From DATJGR01 sp032124855 (GTDB lineage: Bacteria > Pseudomonadota > Gammaproteobacteria > Pseudomonadales > Azotimanducaceae): DNA of 6,782 bases. The stretch covers positions 1-6,782 of the forward strand of contig JAQBCT010000377.1 of assembly GCA_032124855.1 (NCBI GenBank). The letters are read 5' to 3'. Numbering within the stretch: the first letter of the stretch is position 1; each line of letters starts with the position of its first letter. Both the position numbers and the translations under genes were made by a program. Of the stretch, positions 1-6,782 are shown one piece after another. Below the pieces are notes generated by a model. That model had not been told where the DNA came from. It searched no databases and worked only from the letters and a program-made list of their open reading frames with translations.

Positions 1-22
1 GGGGTTGGGGGGCACCCTCGGT

Positions 23-53
23 GGGGCATTTGGTGCCTGGCACCTTTTGCCGC
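23..53. repeat. Second, less perfect REP-like palindrome
   Basis: The core GGTGCC-T-GGCACC (32-44) is perfect. The outer arms pair at A28/T48, C27/G49, G26/C50, G25/C51 and G23/C53, but the TTT at 29-31 faces TTT at 45-47 rather than AAA, leaving an internal bubble. It is the distal partner of the REP-like pair and is more diverged as a stand-alone hairpin than its neighbour at 78-108. Confidence 0.4.
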
Positions 54-77
54 CTTGTTGCTGGCGTCTGTTCTGGG

Positions 78-108
78 GGGGCGTTTGGTGCCTGGCACCA
101 AATGCCCC
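78..108 (-). repeat. 31-base imperfect palindrome (REP unit proximal to chpC)
   Basis: Arms GGGGC-G-TTTGGTGCC (78-92) and GGCACCAAA-T-GCCCC (94-108) surround a central T. Fourteen of 15 positions pair; the exception is G83/T103, a G-U wobble in plus-strand RNA and an A-C mismatch in minus-strand RNA. Transcribed from chpC it would form a long stable hairpin. It is not followed by a U-run, so it is not a standard intrinsic terminator. It may instead stall transcription or block 3' exonucleases, which is inference. Confidence 0.5.
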
Positions 109-136
109 ACTACCACGGGTGTGGATTCAGCTTCGA

Positions 137-610
137 TCAATCGCTAGTGAGGGTGGCGATCTGTTCTTCGATGAATGACAGATTCGGCACCACCGCCGTT
201 TCCGTGCCCACTTTCAGCGATGCGACTTCGGCGGGCCCCAGGCGCACTGCCTGATTCTGCACATCGTCGTCGGTGAGGTGCACGATGCGCGGCAATCCGG
301 CCGCCGCAAGCGCATAGAACGCACGGCCTTTGGCGTGCCGTGCGCGATTCATGACCAGCAGGCAACGGCCGCGGCCACCCGCAACATCGGCGCGAGCGCC
401 ATTGAGCGTTTCAAATTGAATGACAGGCAGCGACTCGCCGCGCCAGCCGAGCAGTCCCAGACACCACGGCGGCGCGTCGCGCATCGGCTTGACGCGGCGC
501 CACGGCAGAATCTCCGCGACCGATACATTGGGCAGCAGCAGATGCGCATCCGCCAGCGGAATGATTACGCAAGCCAGCTCCTTCTGATCCATTGCCAATG
601 CTGCTGCCAT
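137..610 (-). CDS. chpC: CheW-like adaptor of the Pil-Chp system (ChpC-type)
   Basis: This 157-residue protein is a single CheW-like domain, a cytoplasmic adaptor expected to couple receptor and kinase in the type IV pilus chemosensory array. Visible CheW features are the opening strand ELACVIIPL (11-19), the LLLPNVSVAEILPW segment (24-37), the WCLGLLGWRGESLPVIQFE stretch (49-67) with the family's G-x-RG-x-x-LPV pattern, and a final helix around 144-154. The length is close to the roughly 170 residues I recall for ChpC. It lies 10 bp after the chpA stop, the place ChpC occupies downstream of chpA in Pseudomonas, so an operon with translational coupling is likely. An in-frame TAA at 626-628 limits upstream extension. 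The ATG at 610 is preferred because a weak purine stretch precedes it; Met7 has none and would give 151 residues. It could instead be called a generic CheW or PilI-like protein, but PilI normally lies upstream of pilJ. Confidence 0.85.
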   Translation of the reverse strand: MAAALAMDQKELACVIIPLADAHLLLPNVSVAEILPWRRVKPMRDAPPWCLGLLGWRGESLPVIQFETLNGARADVAGGRGRCLLVMNRARHAKGRAFYALAAAGLPRIVHLTDDDVQNQAVRLGPAEVASLKVGTETAVVPNLSFIEEQIATLTSD

Positions 611-617
611 CGATTGA

Positions 618-622
618 TCTCT
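618..622 (-). promoter_or_regulatory. Candidate ribosome binding site of chpC overlapping the chpA stop
   Basis: The minus strand reads TAGAGATCAATCG before the chpC ATG. The AGAGA lies 7 bases upstream of the start and shares bases with the TAG stop of chpA (621-623). It is a weak match to Shine-Dalgarno, so ribosomes finishing chpA probably help start chpC. This supports the ATG at 610 over the internal Met7. Confidence 0.35.
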
Positions 623-3600
623 AGTTTACGAGTTCTTCGATCGTGGCAAGCAGCTCGTTCTCCTGGAACGGCTTGCCGAGGAATCGATTCACGCCCAACT
701 CGGCGGCGCGTTCCTGATGCTTGGTACCGGTGCGCGAACTGATCATGATGATTGGCAGCTTGGAAAGACGTTCGTCGTGGCGGATCTGGCGCGCCACTTC
801 AAAGCCGTCCATCCGCGGCATTTCGATATCGAGCAACATGATGTCTGGGCGACGCTCCTGCAGCAGTGCCATGGCTTCCACACCATCCTTGGCGACCATC
901 ACGTCCATACCCTGACGTTCGAGCAGGCGCGACGTCACCTTGCGCACCGTGACGGAGTCATCCACCACCATCACCGATGTCGGTCGGTCGATTTCCGCCG
1001 CTGCGGATCCGTTACTCACGTGTGGCGCAGCCTGGGCACGAATCAGCGCCACCAGATCGAGAATCACCACCACGCTGCCATCACCCAGAATGGTGGCGCC
1101 CGAGATGCCGCCAACACCGGCAAACTGAGGCCCGAGGCTCTTTACCACGATTTCACGGCTGCCCTGTACGCTATCGACATGCACCGCAACCGCGCGATCG
1201 CCGGAGCGCACCAGCACCACTGGCACCGACGTACGGTCCGTCAGCGCCACATATTCACGACCAATGAAGCTGCCCAGATAGCGCACCCGATACGGCACGC
1301 CCGCATATTCGAAGCCGCCGCCATCGGGTTCGTAGAGGCGCGCAAGCTCCGCGCCCGATACACGCACGATGCCCTCAATCGTATTCAGCGGCACCGCATA
1401 CTGGTCTTCGCCGATGGATACCATCAGCGCACGGTTCACCGAGACCGTGAATGGCAACCGCACAGTGAAGCGGGTGCCTTTGCCGGGAATCGAGGTGATG
1501 TTGATGCTGCCGCCCAACTGTTTCACCGCGCTCGCCACCACATCCATCCCCACGCCGCGGCCGGAGATCTGGGTGACGGACTTGGCCGTGCTGAATCCCG
1601 GGGCGAGCACGAACTGCGGAATTTCATCGTCGCGCAGGCGCGCATCGGCAGCCATCAGACCGCGCTCCGCCGCCTTGGCGCGCACCGTCTCAATATCAAT
1701 GCCAGCGCCGTCGTCGGCGATCTCGATGACGACGTCGCCAGCCTCGCGCGACAAGCGCAGATCGATGCGCCCAGACGGCGGTTTGCTGTAGCCGCGCCGC
1801 ACCGCGGCCGTCTCGATGCCATGATCCACGGCATTGCGTAGCATATGTTCCAGTGGCGGCACCATGCGTTCGAGCACGTTGCGATCGAGTTCGCCTTCTG
1901 CGTTGAATACGTGGAAGTCCACTTCCTTGTTCAGGTCGCGTCCCACCTGTCGAACGGTGCGGCGAAGGCGCGGCAGCAGGCGGCTGAACGGCACCATGCG
2001 GGTGCGCATCAGACCTTCCTGCAGTTCCGTGTTCACGCGGGCCTGCTGCAGCAACAGCGTCTCTCCCTCACGTGCCTTGAATGCCAGCGTCTCCTTCAAC
2101 ACCAACATGTCGGATGCGCTTTCTGAAAGCGAGCGCGACAGCTGCTGCAGCTGCGAGTAGCGGTCCATTTCCAGCGGGTCGAACTCTTCGTAGTCCCTGC
2201 CCTGTGTCGACTCCTGACGAAACAGCACCTGGGTTTCCGTTTCTATCTCGAGGCGACGCAACTGTTCACGCACGCGCTCGATGGTCGTCTCCATCTCCTC
2301 CAGCGATGTGCTGAAATCATTCATCCCCTGTTCGACGCGTGAGCGAATGATGCTGGACTCGCCGGCCAGATTGACCAGTTGTTCGAGCAGCGCAGCCGAG
2401 ACGCGCACCTGTTCGCGTACGTCGGCCGATGGGGTGGCGCGGCGCTTCGGCGCGTCGTCGTCTATCGCTTCCTCGTCCGAATCGGTCGGCGCTCGCGCAG
2501 CAATCGGGGTAACCCGTGTCGATTGCGCCACGGGCTCGTTCTGCACCGCGGCAACCGGCGCGATGGCCGGCGGTGGCGCCGCTCGCGGGGCCGCCGACTC
2601 GATCGATGCAGGCTGTGCTGCAGGGGCCTTGACGACCACCGGCGCAATCTCACCTGTCTGTTCACGCGCAGCCGCCGCCTTCAGATCGGCGACCGTCTCC
2701 GTGGCTTCATCGTGGCGCGTCTGCAATGCTTCGAAGAATCTGGCCGGCAGCGCACTCTTGCCCTGCACACTAATCAGGAATGATTCAAAGGCGTGTGCTT
2801 CATCGCCCAGCCCAGTCAGCCCGGCCAGACGGGCGCCCCCCTTCAATGTGTGCAACGCGCGCAGCAGATTCTCAAGATGCAGACCGTTATCCGGTGTCGC
2901 CATCCAGGCATGGATGCTGTTATCCATGGCCTCCAGCAATTCATCGGCCTCTTCGAAGAAGATCTCGAGAAGTTCGCGATCCGCATCGGCGGGCAGCGTC
3001 ACAGGCGCGCGTTCGGTGCTGCTCGCTACAGGCCCAGCTGCCTCGGCGCTGGCCGCGGCGGGTACCTCGATACGCTCTTCCAACAATGGCACGTCCGATT
3101 CCGGAACTTCTGGAGTGGGCGCAGCCGGCCTCACCTGGGGCGCGGTATCCGGCGCGACCTGGGGCGCCGCGGGTCGCACAAACGCCGGGAACTCGACCAC
3201 GGTGGCAGAGGTCGCGGGCACATCACCCGGCTCGCTGAGATCCAATACTTCTTCGGCAGCTTCCGTCACACGCGCCGACGCCAACGACGCGATCTCTGGC
3301 GTCGCTTCGGCGAGCTGTTGCTCGGCGGCGATGGCGTCGAACATCTCCAGCAGGCGCTCGTGGCCTTGCGCGAATGCGTCGTACGCCGCGTCCGGCAACG
3401 ACTGGTCTTCGAATCGTTCATACGCTTCGATCAACGCGTCGCACAAATTTGCGATGGGGCGCTGGCCCTGGCTCTCAGCTTCATTGCGCAGTTCATGCAG
3501 TGCCGCAACGATGTCCGACAGCGCGCCCAGATCCATCGCGCCACCGTGCCAGCCCGTTAGGAACTCCGCCGCACCAAGCAACACGGGCGCACCTTCCAGG

Positions 3601-6596
3601 TGCAGGAGCGACGACGCCGAGGTACCAGCAATCTCGAGGCCGGCCATGAGCCGTTGTGATTCAGATTCGAAGGAAGCGATGTCTTCACGCGGCAGGCTGC
3701 CGTGCGTGAGTGCGTTGACTGCGCGACGCAGCGCAAATACGCCTTGCTGCACGAAATCTACGATATCCAAACCTATCGCCGCGCCGCGATCTCGAGCTTC
3801 GCGGACGACCTGGTAAAGGGGACCGGCAATTCGGGCGACGCTGTCTATTCCGGCCATGGACGCGCTGCCACGCAGCGTATGCAACGCCCGGACGGCTTCA
3901 TCGTTGAGTGCTTCGCTGTCGATGGCATCGGCACGGACGAAGCGCGCCTCAAGCACACTGAGATGCTGCTCGGCTTCCTGCTCGAACAGTGCGAACGTTT
4001 CTGCATCGTCAGCCGACGTATCGCCGGGCAGCTCGGTGACTTCTACTGACGGCAGTTCGACTTCCTCGGCGGATGCCAGCGGCATCGACGGCGCTGCGAC
4101 TATCAGTGGCGCCAGGGCGATGATCTCTTCGGCAATCTCCTCGAGCTTGCCGCCCGAAGCCAACACGTCGGAGCGCTCCATCACCAAGGCAACGACGCCC
4201 TCCGGGGCGGGGCGGCGCTGTTCGAATGCATCGCGCAGCGCGGGGATGGCTTCGCGACCCTCGCGCGCGACCATCGCAATCTGCGCGCTCGGCGCGAGTG
4301 TTTCGTCCATCACGCGATTGAGCATATTTTCGATGGACCACGCCAGCTCACCGATGACGTTCGCGCCAACGATGCGGCCACTACCTTTGAGGGTATGGAA
4401 CGCGCGCCGCACTTCGGCCAGGGCTTCCTCGTTACCGAAGTCAGCCGCCCAAAGCGGCAACCAGCTATCGATGCTGTCGAGGACTTCACTGACCTCCTCA
4501 ATGAAGATTTCGAGTATGTCGTCGTCCACGCCGCTCGGCGCATCAGCGACGATCGCGCGGACTGGCCGCAGCGCAACGAATGGCTCGGCATCGTCGCTGT
4601 CGTGTTCGGCCAGCACAACGTCTCCATCATGCTCGTCCGCTTGCGTATCACGTGCCGGCGACGAGGGCGGCGATACCGTCGGCGAGACTGACTCGAAAGT
4701 TTCTTCCTCGTCGAACTGTGCGTTACCCAGGTCGAACGCGTCGTCATCGACATCATCAACACTGACGGGCGCCGCTGCCGGCTCGTCGAGATCTTCAACA
4801 AGCAATTCGAACGGCGCGCTCGCGGAGGCAGTTTCGGATTTGGCCGGCGCTGCTGCTATTTCGCGCGCTTGACGCACGATATCGACCACTTGCGGCGCGG
4901 CGGTGACGCGCGCCGGCGATGGCAGCCGGGTTTCTTCCTTGGCTCGCGGCATGCGAGCGCTTTCAACGCCATAGCCGAGCTGCTCCAGGCTGTGTTCGAC
5001 GAGATTGAGAATTTCATCGCCAGGCTGCGTCGTGTTGTCGCACAGGCGCTCCAGGTGATAATCGATGCCGCTGATCGCATCGGCAAATGCATCCAACGTG
5101 GTCCAGTCGGGCGCGTGGCCCGCCATCAATTCGTTCTGCACGTATGCGATGCAGCGCTGCAACTGTTCGGCGGGTTTGGGCAGCGGTACCATGGCCAGCG
5201 CACCCTTGACCGCGGCCAACAGCGCCGGCACTTCGGCCAGACGATTCGCATCCCACTGTGCTGATACGTAATCTACGACCGACTGTTTGACTTGCTCGAG
5301 CCCGATCCTCGCCTCACCGAGCACTGCAACCTGGGCGTGCCCAATGATCGCGGAAGCTTCGCTGGACCCGGCCATCGATGGCCCTTGGCGTGCAATGCCT
5401 GCCAGGTTTTCATCCACCTGCAACAATGCGGATGCAACACCCAGGAGCAGCGCGTCGTCGAACGCACTCTTGCTTGCGGCCAGGCTGATCGCCTCGACCT
5501 GATCGCCGACAACTGCACGCGAACTTTCGAAGCCGAGAATCGACAGAGTACTGCCAATCTGCTTGAGGGGCGCAGCGAGCTGCAGCAATGCTTCCCCCGT
5601 GCGATGATCGCTGCGCACGAACAGATCCAGCGCATCCTTCACCGTCGCCAGCTCTTCTCGCAGTGCTGCAGCCGCGGTCTGGATGGCTTCGCGCTTCGAG
5701 ACTCCGACGCGTTCCTCGGGCGGTGCGGCCTCGATTGCGTCAGCAATCTGTTTGATGTCCTGATTGTCGTTGCCGTGACTGCGGGCGGCATCCACGAGTT
5801 GCTTGACGAGATCCAGGGACAATGGACGGGTGAGCGCTTCCGCGCCGTGTTGGGCCAGCGCCTTGATCTCTGCATCAACGCGACGTAGCAGGCGAACAAC
5901 GTCGCTGGTAAATTCCGAATCGCTCTCCGCCAATGCCGCGACGTAGGCGGAGAATGCGCGCCACAACGAGGTGAGCGGCGTTTGGTCACAGATGCGTTCG
6001 AGACCGATCGCCACCTTGGCCAGCGTCGCCAGCGCCTGGCGGCGGTTCTCGCCCTTCAGTACCGACAGCAGTACCTGTTGATAGGCCGCGCGGATACGTC
6101 GGGCCTTTTCAACGCCATCGATGTCGTCGAACCGGCGCAGCGCATCCGGGCTTGGTGCAGCCTGCAAGCCCGCCCGGGCGCGTCCACCCGGATCATCGAG
6201 CAACGCTTCGCCACGCATAGTGCGAAACTCATTGGCCAGCGGAAGTACCGCGCGGCGTGAGTCCGGTACGCCTTTCTGAATCTCATCGAGAAATGCCGGC
6301 AGCTGCAGAATGCCTTGCATGAGCAGTTGTTGTGCAGCGTTCGTATCCTTGATCGAGCCGCCCAACATGGCCTGGGCGAGCTGCTCCATTTCGTCCGACA
6401 GCAGCGTGACGCCGGTGAGCTCCAGCATCAGCAGCGTCCCGTGTACCTGATGCAGACTCGTCAGGCAGGCGCGCATCCGGGTTTCATCGCGGTCGGATTC
6501 TGCATAGGCCTCAAGCGCCTGGCGCGCGGCCTTCAGCGTTTCTTCGATTTCCCGCTTGATCCAGTCGAGCGCGAAGTGTTCGCGGCCTTCGGTCAT
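621..6596 (-). CDS. chpA: Hybrid chemotaxis histidine kinase ChpA (PilL) with multiple Hpt domains and a C-terminal receiver
   Basis: This is the central CheA-type kinase of the Pil-Chp pathway, cytoplasmic, with no signal peptide or membrane segment. Residues 1-545 are helical Hpt-like repeats, starting with HQVHG at His49. Three clear Hpt domains follow: about 690-800 (HTLKG, His734), 860-960 (HTLRG, His906) and 1203-1305 (HTLKG, His1249). A degenerate module at about 1010-1095 carries HELRN at His1034. Acidic or Ala/Pro-rich linkers fill about 545-690, 1095-1200 and 1310-1390, and no CheA P2 domain is seen. The dimerisation helices (about 1391-1545) precede the ATPase, whose N box is HMLRNAVDHG (1584-1593), G1 is DDGAGI (1628-1633), F box is PGFSTA (1666-1671) and G2 is GRGVGMD (1679-1685). 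A CheW-like P5 (about 1716-1855) and a receiver (about 1873-1988) with Asp1879/Asp1880, phospho-acceptor Asp1923, Ser1953 and Lys1975 complete it. The catalytic residues look intact. P. aeruginosa ChpA is longer, about 2470 residues with eight phosphotransfer domains, as I recall. The start at 6596 is bounded by an in-frame TGA at 6609-6611, has GGATAG 5-10 bases upstream, and the next Met is residue 41, inside the conserved first module. Confidence 0.95.
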   Translation of the reverse strand: MTEGREHFALDWIKREIEETLKAARQALEAYAESDRDETRMRACLTSLHQVHGTLLMLELTGVTLLSDEMEQLAQAMLGGSIKDTNAAQQLLMQGILQLPAFLDEIQKGVPDSRRAVLPLANEFRTMRGEALLDDPGGRARAGLQAAPSPDALRRFDDIDGVEKARRIRAAYQQVLLSVLKGENRRQALATLAKVAIGLERICDQTPLTSLWRAFSAYVAALAESDSEFTSDVVRLLRRVDAEIKALAQHGAEALTRPLSLDLVKQLVDAARSHGNDNQDIKQIADAIEAAPPEERVGVSKREAIQTAAAALREELATVKDALDLFVRSDHRTGEALLQLAAPLKQIGSTLSILGFESSRAVVGDQVEAISLAASKSAFDDALLLGVASALLQVDENLAGIARQGPSMAGSSEASAIIGHAQVAVLGEARIGLEQVKQSVVDYVSAQWDANRLAEVPALLAAVKGALAMVPLPKPAEQLQRCIAYVQNELMAGHAPDWTTLDAFADAISGIDYHLERLCDNTTQPGDEILNLVEHSLEQLGYGVESARMPRAKEETRLPSPARVTAAPQVVDIVRQAREIAAAPAKSETASASAPFELLVEDLDEPAAAPVSVDDVDDDAFDLGNAQFDEEETFESVSPTVSPPSSPARDTQADEHDGDVVLAEHDSDDAEPFVALRPVRAIVADAPSGVDDDILEIFIEEVSEVLDSIDSWLPLWAADFGNEEALAEVRRAFHTLKGSGRIVGANVIGELAWSIENMLNRVMDETLAPSAQIAMVAREGREAIPALRDAFEQRRPAPEGVVALVMERSDVLASGGKLEEIAEEIIALAPLIVAAPSMPLASAEEVELPSVEVTELPGDTSADDAETFALFEQEAEQHLSVLEARFVRADAIDSEALNDEAVRALHTLRGSASMAGIDSVARIAGPLYQVVREARDRGAAIGLDIVDFVQQGVFALRRAVNALTHGSLPREDIASFESESQRLMAGLEIAGTSASSLLHLEGAPVLLGAAEFLTGWHGGAMDLGALSDIVAALHELRNEAESQGQRPIANLCDALIEAYERFEDQSLPDAAYDAFAQGHERLLEMFDAIAAEQQLAEATPEIASLASARVTEAAEEVLDLSEPGDVPATSATVVEFPAFVRPAAPQVAPDTAPQVRPAAPTPEVPESDVPLLEERIEVPAAASAEAAGPVASSTERAPVTLPADADRELLEIFFEEADELLEAMDNSIHAWMATPDNGLHLENLLRALHTLKGGARLAGLTGLGDEAHAFESFLISVQGKSALPARFFEALQTRHDEATETVADLKAAAAREQTGEIAPVVVKAPAAQPASIESAAPRAAPPPAIAPVAAVQNEPVAQSTRVTPIAARAPTDSDEEAIDDDAPKRRATPSADVREQVRVSAALLEQLVNLAGESSIIRSRVEQGMNDFSTSLEEMETTIERVREQLRRLEIETETQVLFRQESTQGRDYEEFDPLEMDRYSQLQQLSRSLSESASDMLVLKETLAFKAREGETLLLQQARVNTELQEGLMRTRMVPFSRLLPRLRRTVRQVGRDLNKEVDFHVFNAEGELDRNVLERMVPPLEHMLRNAVDHGIETAAVRRGYSKPPSGRIDLRLSREAGDVVIEIADDGAGIDIETVRAKAAERGLMAADARLRDDEIPQFVLAPGFSTAKSVTQISGRGVGMDVVASAVKQLGGSINITSIPGKGTRFTVRLPFTVSVNRALMVSIGEDQYAVPLNTIEGIVRVSGAELARLYEPDGGGFEYAGVPYRVRYLGSFIGREYVALTDRTSVPVVLVRSGDRAVAVHVDSVQGSREIVVKSLGPQFAGVGGISGATILGDGSVVVILDLVALIRAQAAPHVSNGSAAAEIDRPTSVMVVDDSVTVRKVTSRLLERQGMDVMVAKDGVEAMALLQERRPDIMLLDIEMPRMDGFEVARQIRHDERLSKLPIIMISSRTGTKHQERAAELGVNRFLGKPFQENELLATIEELVN

Positions 6597-6633
6597 TCTT
6601 CTATCCAGTCAGTGCCCACAGTGGTCGCGATCC

Positions 6634-6659
6634 ATTCGCCCACGATCGTGCAGGCGAAT
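6634..6659 (-). promoter_or_regulatory. Stem-loop between pilJ and chpA
   Basis: In mRNA sense, ATTCGCC is followed by a TG bulge, the 10-base palindrome CACGATCGTG, and then GGCGAAT. The outer 7-bp arms (6653-6659 with 6634-6640) are perfectly complementary and stack on the inner CAC/GTG with a GATC loop, giving ten base pairs. The stem starts one base after the pilJ stop and ends 37 bases before the chpA ATG. No U-run follows, so it is not a normal terminator. It may be an mRNA processing or stabilising structure that sets the pilJ:chpA expression ratio (inference). Confidence 0.45.
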
Positions 6660-6660
6660 T

Positions 6661-6782
6661 TCAGCGCGCCTTCGCTTCACCCGGCAGCTTAAAGAACTCG
6701 ACCGAGACGCGCATTTCGTTGGCCATTTCGGCCAGCGCGCCAACTGACTTGGCGGTCGCCTCTGTTCCATTCGCCGTCTGGG
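6661..6782 (-). CDS. pilJ: Methyl-accepting chemotaxis protein PilJ, C-terminal end (partial)
   Basis: Only the last 39 codons and the TGA stop are in the window; the rest lies beyond the right edge. The tail includes GTEATAKSVGALAEMANEM and ends in EFFKLPGEAKAR. The alternating small and helix-forming residues and the final FKLP motif match the C-terminal end of chemoreceptor signalling helices, and PilJ tails as I recall them. PilJ is the inner-membrane receptor of the Pil-Chp system and its gene stands directly before the ChpA kinase gene, so the neighbour supports the call. The tail has no aromatic pentapeptide (xWxxF type) of the sort that tethers CheR and CheB in some receptors. It could be another MCP, but position and sequence favour PilJ. 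Confidence 0.8.
   Translation of the reverse strand, partial: QTANGTEATAKSVGALAEMANEMRVSVEFFKLPGEAKAR

Larger units (their letters stand above)
21..110. repeat. REPIN-like inverted pair of REP palindromes
   Basis: Two 24-base arms, 21-44 and 87-110, are reverse complements at 23 of 24 positions and are separated by 42 bases. The only mismatch is the central base of the core. Each arm contains the 13-mer GGTGCCTGGCACC (32-44 and 87-99), itself a palindrome around a central T. The outer flanks GTGGGGCATTT (21-31) and AAATGCCCCAC (100-110) are exact inverses. A short palindrome with a fixed flank on one side, present twice in inverted orientation in non-coding DNA just after a gene, is the layout of REP doublets (REPINs) mobilised by RAYT transposases. 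Family membership is inference, because only one locus is visible. The element begins 26 bases past the chpC stop and could also act as a 3' hairpin protecting or ending the mRNA. No transposase gene is visible. Confidence 0.6.
1..136. other. Non-coding region after chpC
   Basis: Apart from the REP-like pair I see no gene here. A short CCAC-GGGT-GTGG hairpin (113-124) lies between the chpC stop and the element. The left edge (1-26) is G-rich, and GGCACC at 11-16 is a further half-copy of the repeat core, so a third unit may be cut by the window boundary. No classical intrinsic terminator for chpC is visible. Confidence 0.4.

Noticed and set aside
1..26. G-rich stretch that might form a G-quadruplex.
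   Set aside because: There are only three separated long G runs, with a C-rich loop able to pair with them, and the window edge cuts the context. The support is too weak.
21..254. Small plus-strand reading frame of 77 codons starting within the repeat.
   Set aside because: It runs through the REP-like palindromes and then antisense into chpC, and shows no conserved-looking sequence.
717..1841. Open reading frame of 374 codons on the plus strand, rich in His and Arg.
   Set aside because: It is antisense to the conserved ATPase, CheW-like and receiver regions of chpA. The composition is unnatural and no motif is visible.
2281..3816. Open reading frame of 511 codons on the plus strand, fully antisense to chpA.
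   Set aside because: It lies opposite the Ala/Glu/Pro-rich linkers and Hpt domains of chpA. Its product is a Ser/Ala/Arg-rich low-complexity string with no recognisable domain, as expected for the complement of GC-rich codons.
3856..4872. Open reading frame of 338 codons on the plus strand, very rich in Ser and Ala.
   Set aside because: It is an antisense shadow of the central Hpt and acidic linker of chpA, with no plausible domain.
6450..6452. His52 replacing the lysine of HxxKG at the first Hpt as a novel defect.
   Set aside because: From memory, ChpA proteins commonly have HQVQG or HQVHG here, so this appears to be a family trait rather than a peculiarity of this gene.
6616..6624. Short palindrome CCAC-A-GTGG upstream of chpA as an operator.
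   Set aside because: Four-base arms are common by chance in GC-rich DNA, and no promoter elements lie next to it.

Overview
The window is about 6.8 kb of GC-rich DNA in which every supportable gene lies on the minus strand. It reads as the 3' half of a Pil-Chp chemosensory cluster, the chemotaxis-like pathway that controls type IV pili and twitching. The gene content and the ChpA/ChpC sequence style point to a gammaproteobacterium. A Xanthomonas-, Nevskia- or Steroidobacter-like lineage is my guess, but the sequence does not fix it.

In transcription order (right to left) the layout is as follows. (1) The last 39 codons of a methyl-accepting chemotaxis receptor of PilJ type (6661-6782, cut by the window edge). 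(2) A 64-bp spacer that contains a stable stem-loop starting one base after the receptor stop. (3) A 1991-residue hybrid histidine kinase, ChpA (also called PilL), at 621-6596. It carries several Hpt-like modules, a CheA dimerisation/ATPase/CheW-like core and a fused C-terminal receiver. (4) After 10 bp, a 157-residue CheW-like adaptor of ChpC type at 137-610. (5) A 136-bp non-coding end (1-136) that holds a 90-bp inverted pair of REP-like palindromes.

The likely working model is that PilJ senses surface contact or pilus state and acts through CheW-like adaptors on the ChpA kinase core. Phosphate then passes through the Hpt modules to the ChpA receiver and to separate PilG/PilH-type response regulators, which would be encoded outside this window. 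The methylation enzymes pilK (CheR-like) and chpB (CheB-like), which flank chpA in Pseudomonas aeruginosa, are absent from the expected positions.

I do not see an entirely new system. The items most worth a second look are the REPIN-like element after chpC, the mixture of intact and eroded phosphotransfer sites in ChpA, the missing adaptation genes and the pilJ-chpA intergenic hairpin. All long plus-strand reading frames appear to be antisense shadows of chpA.
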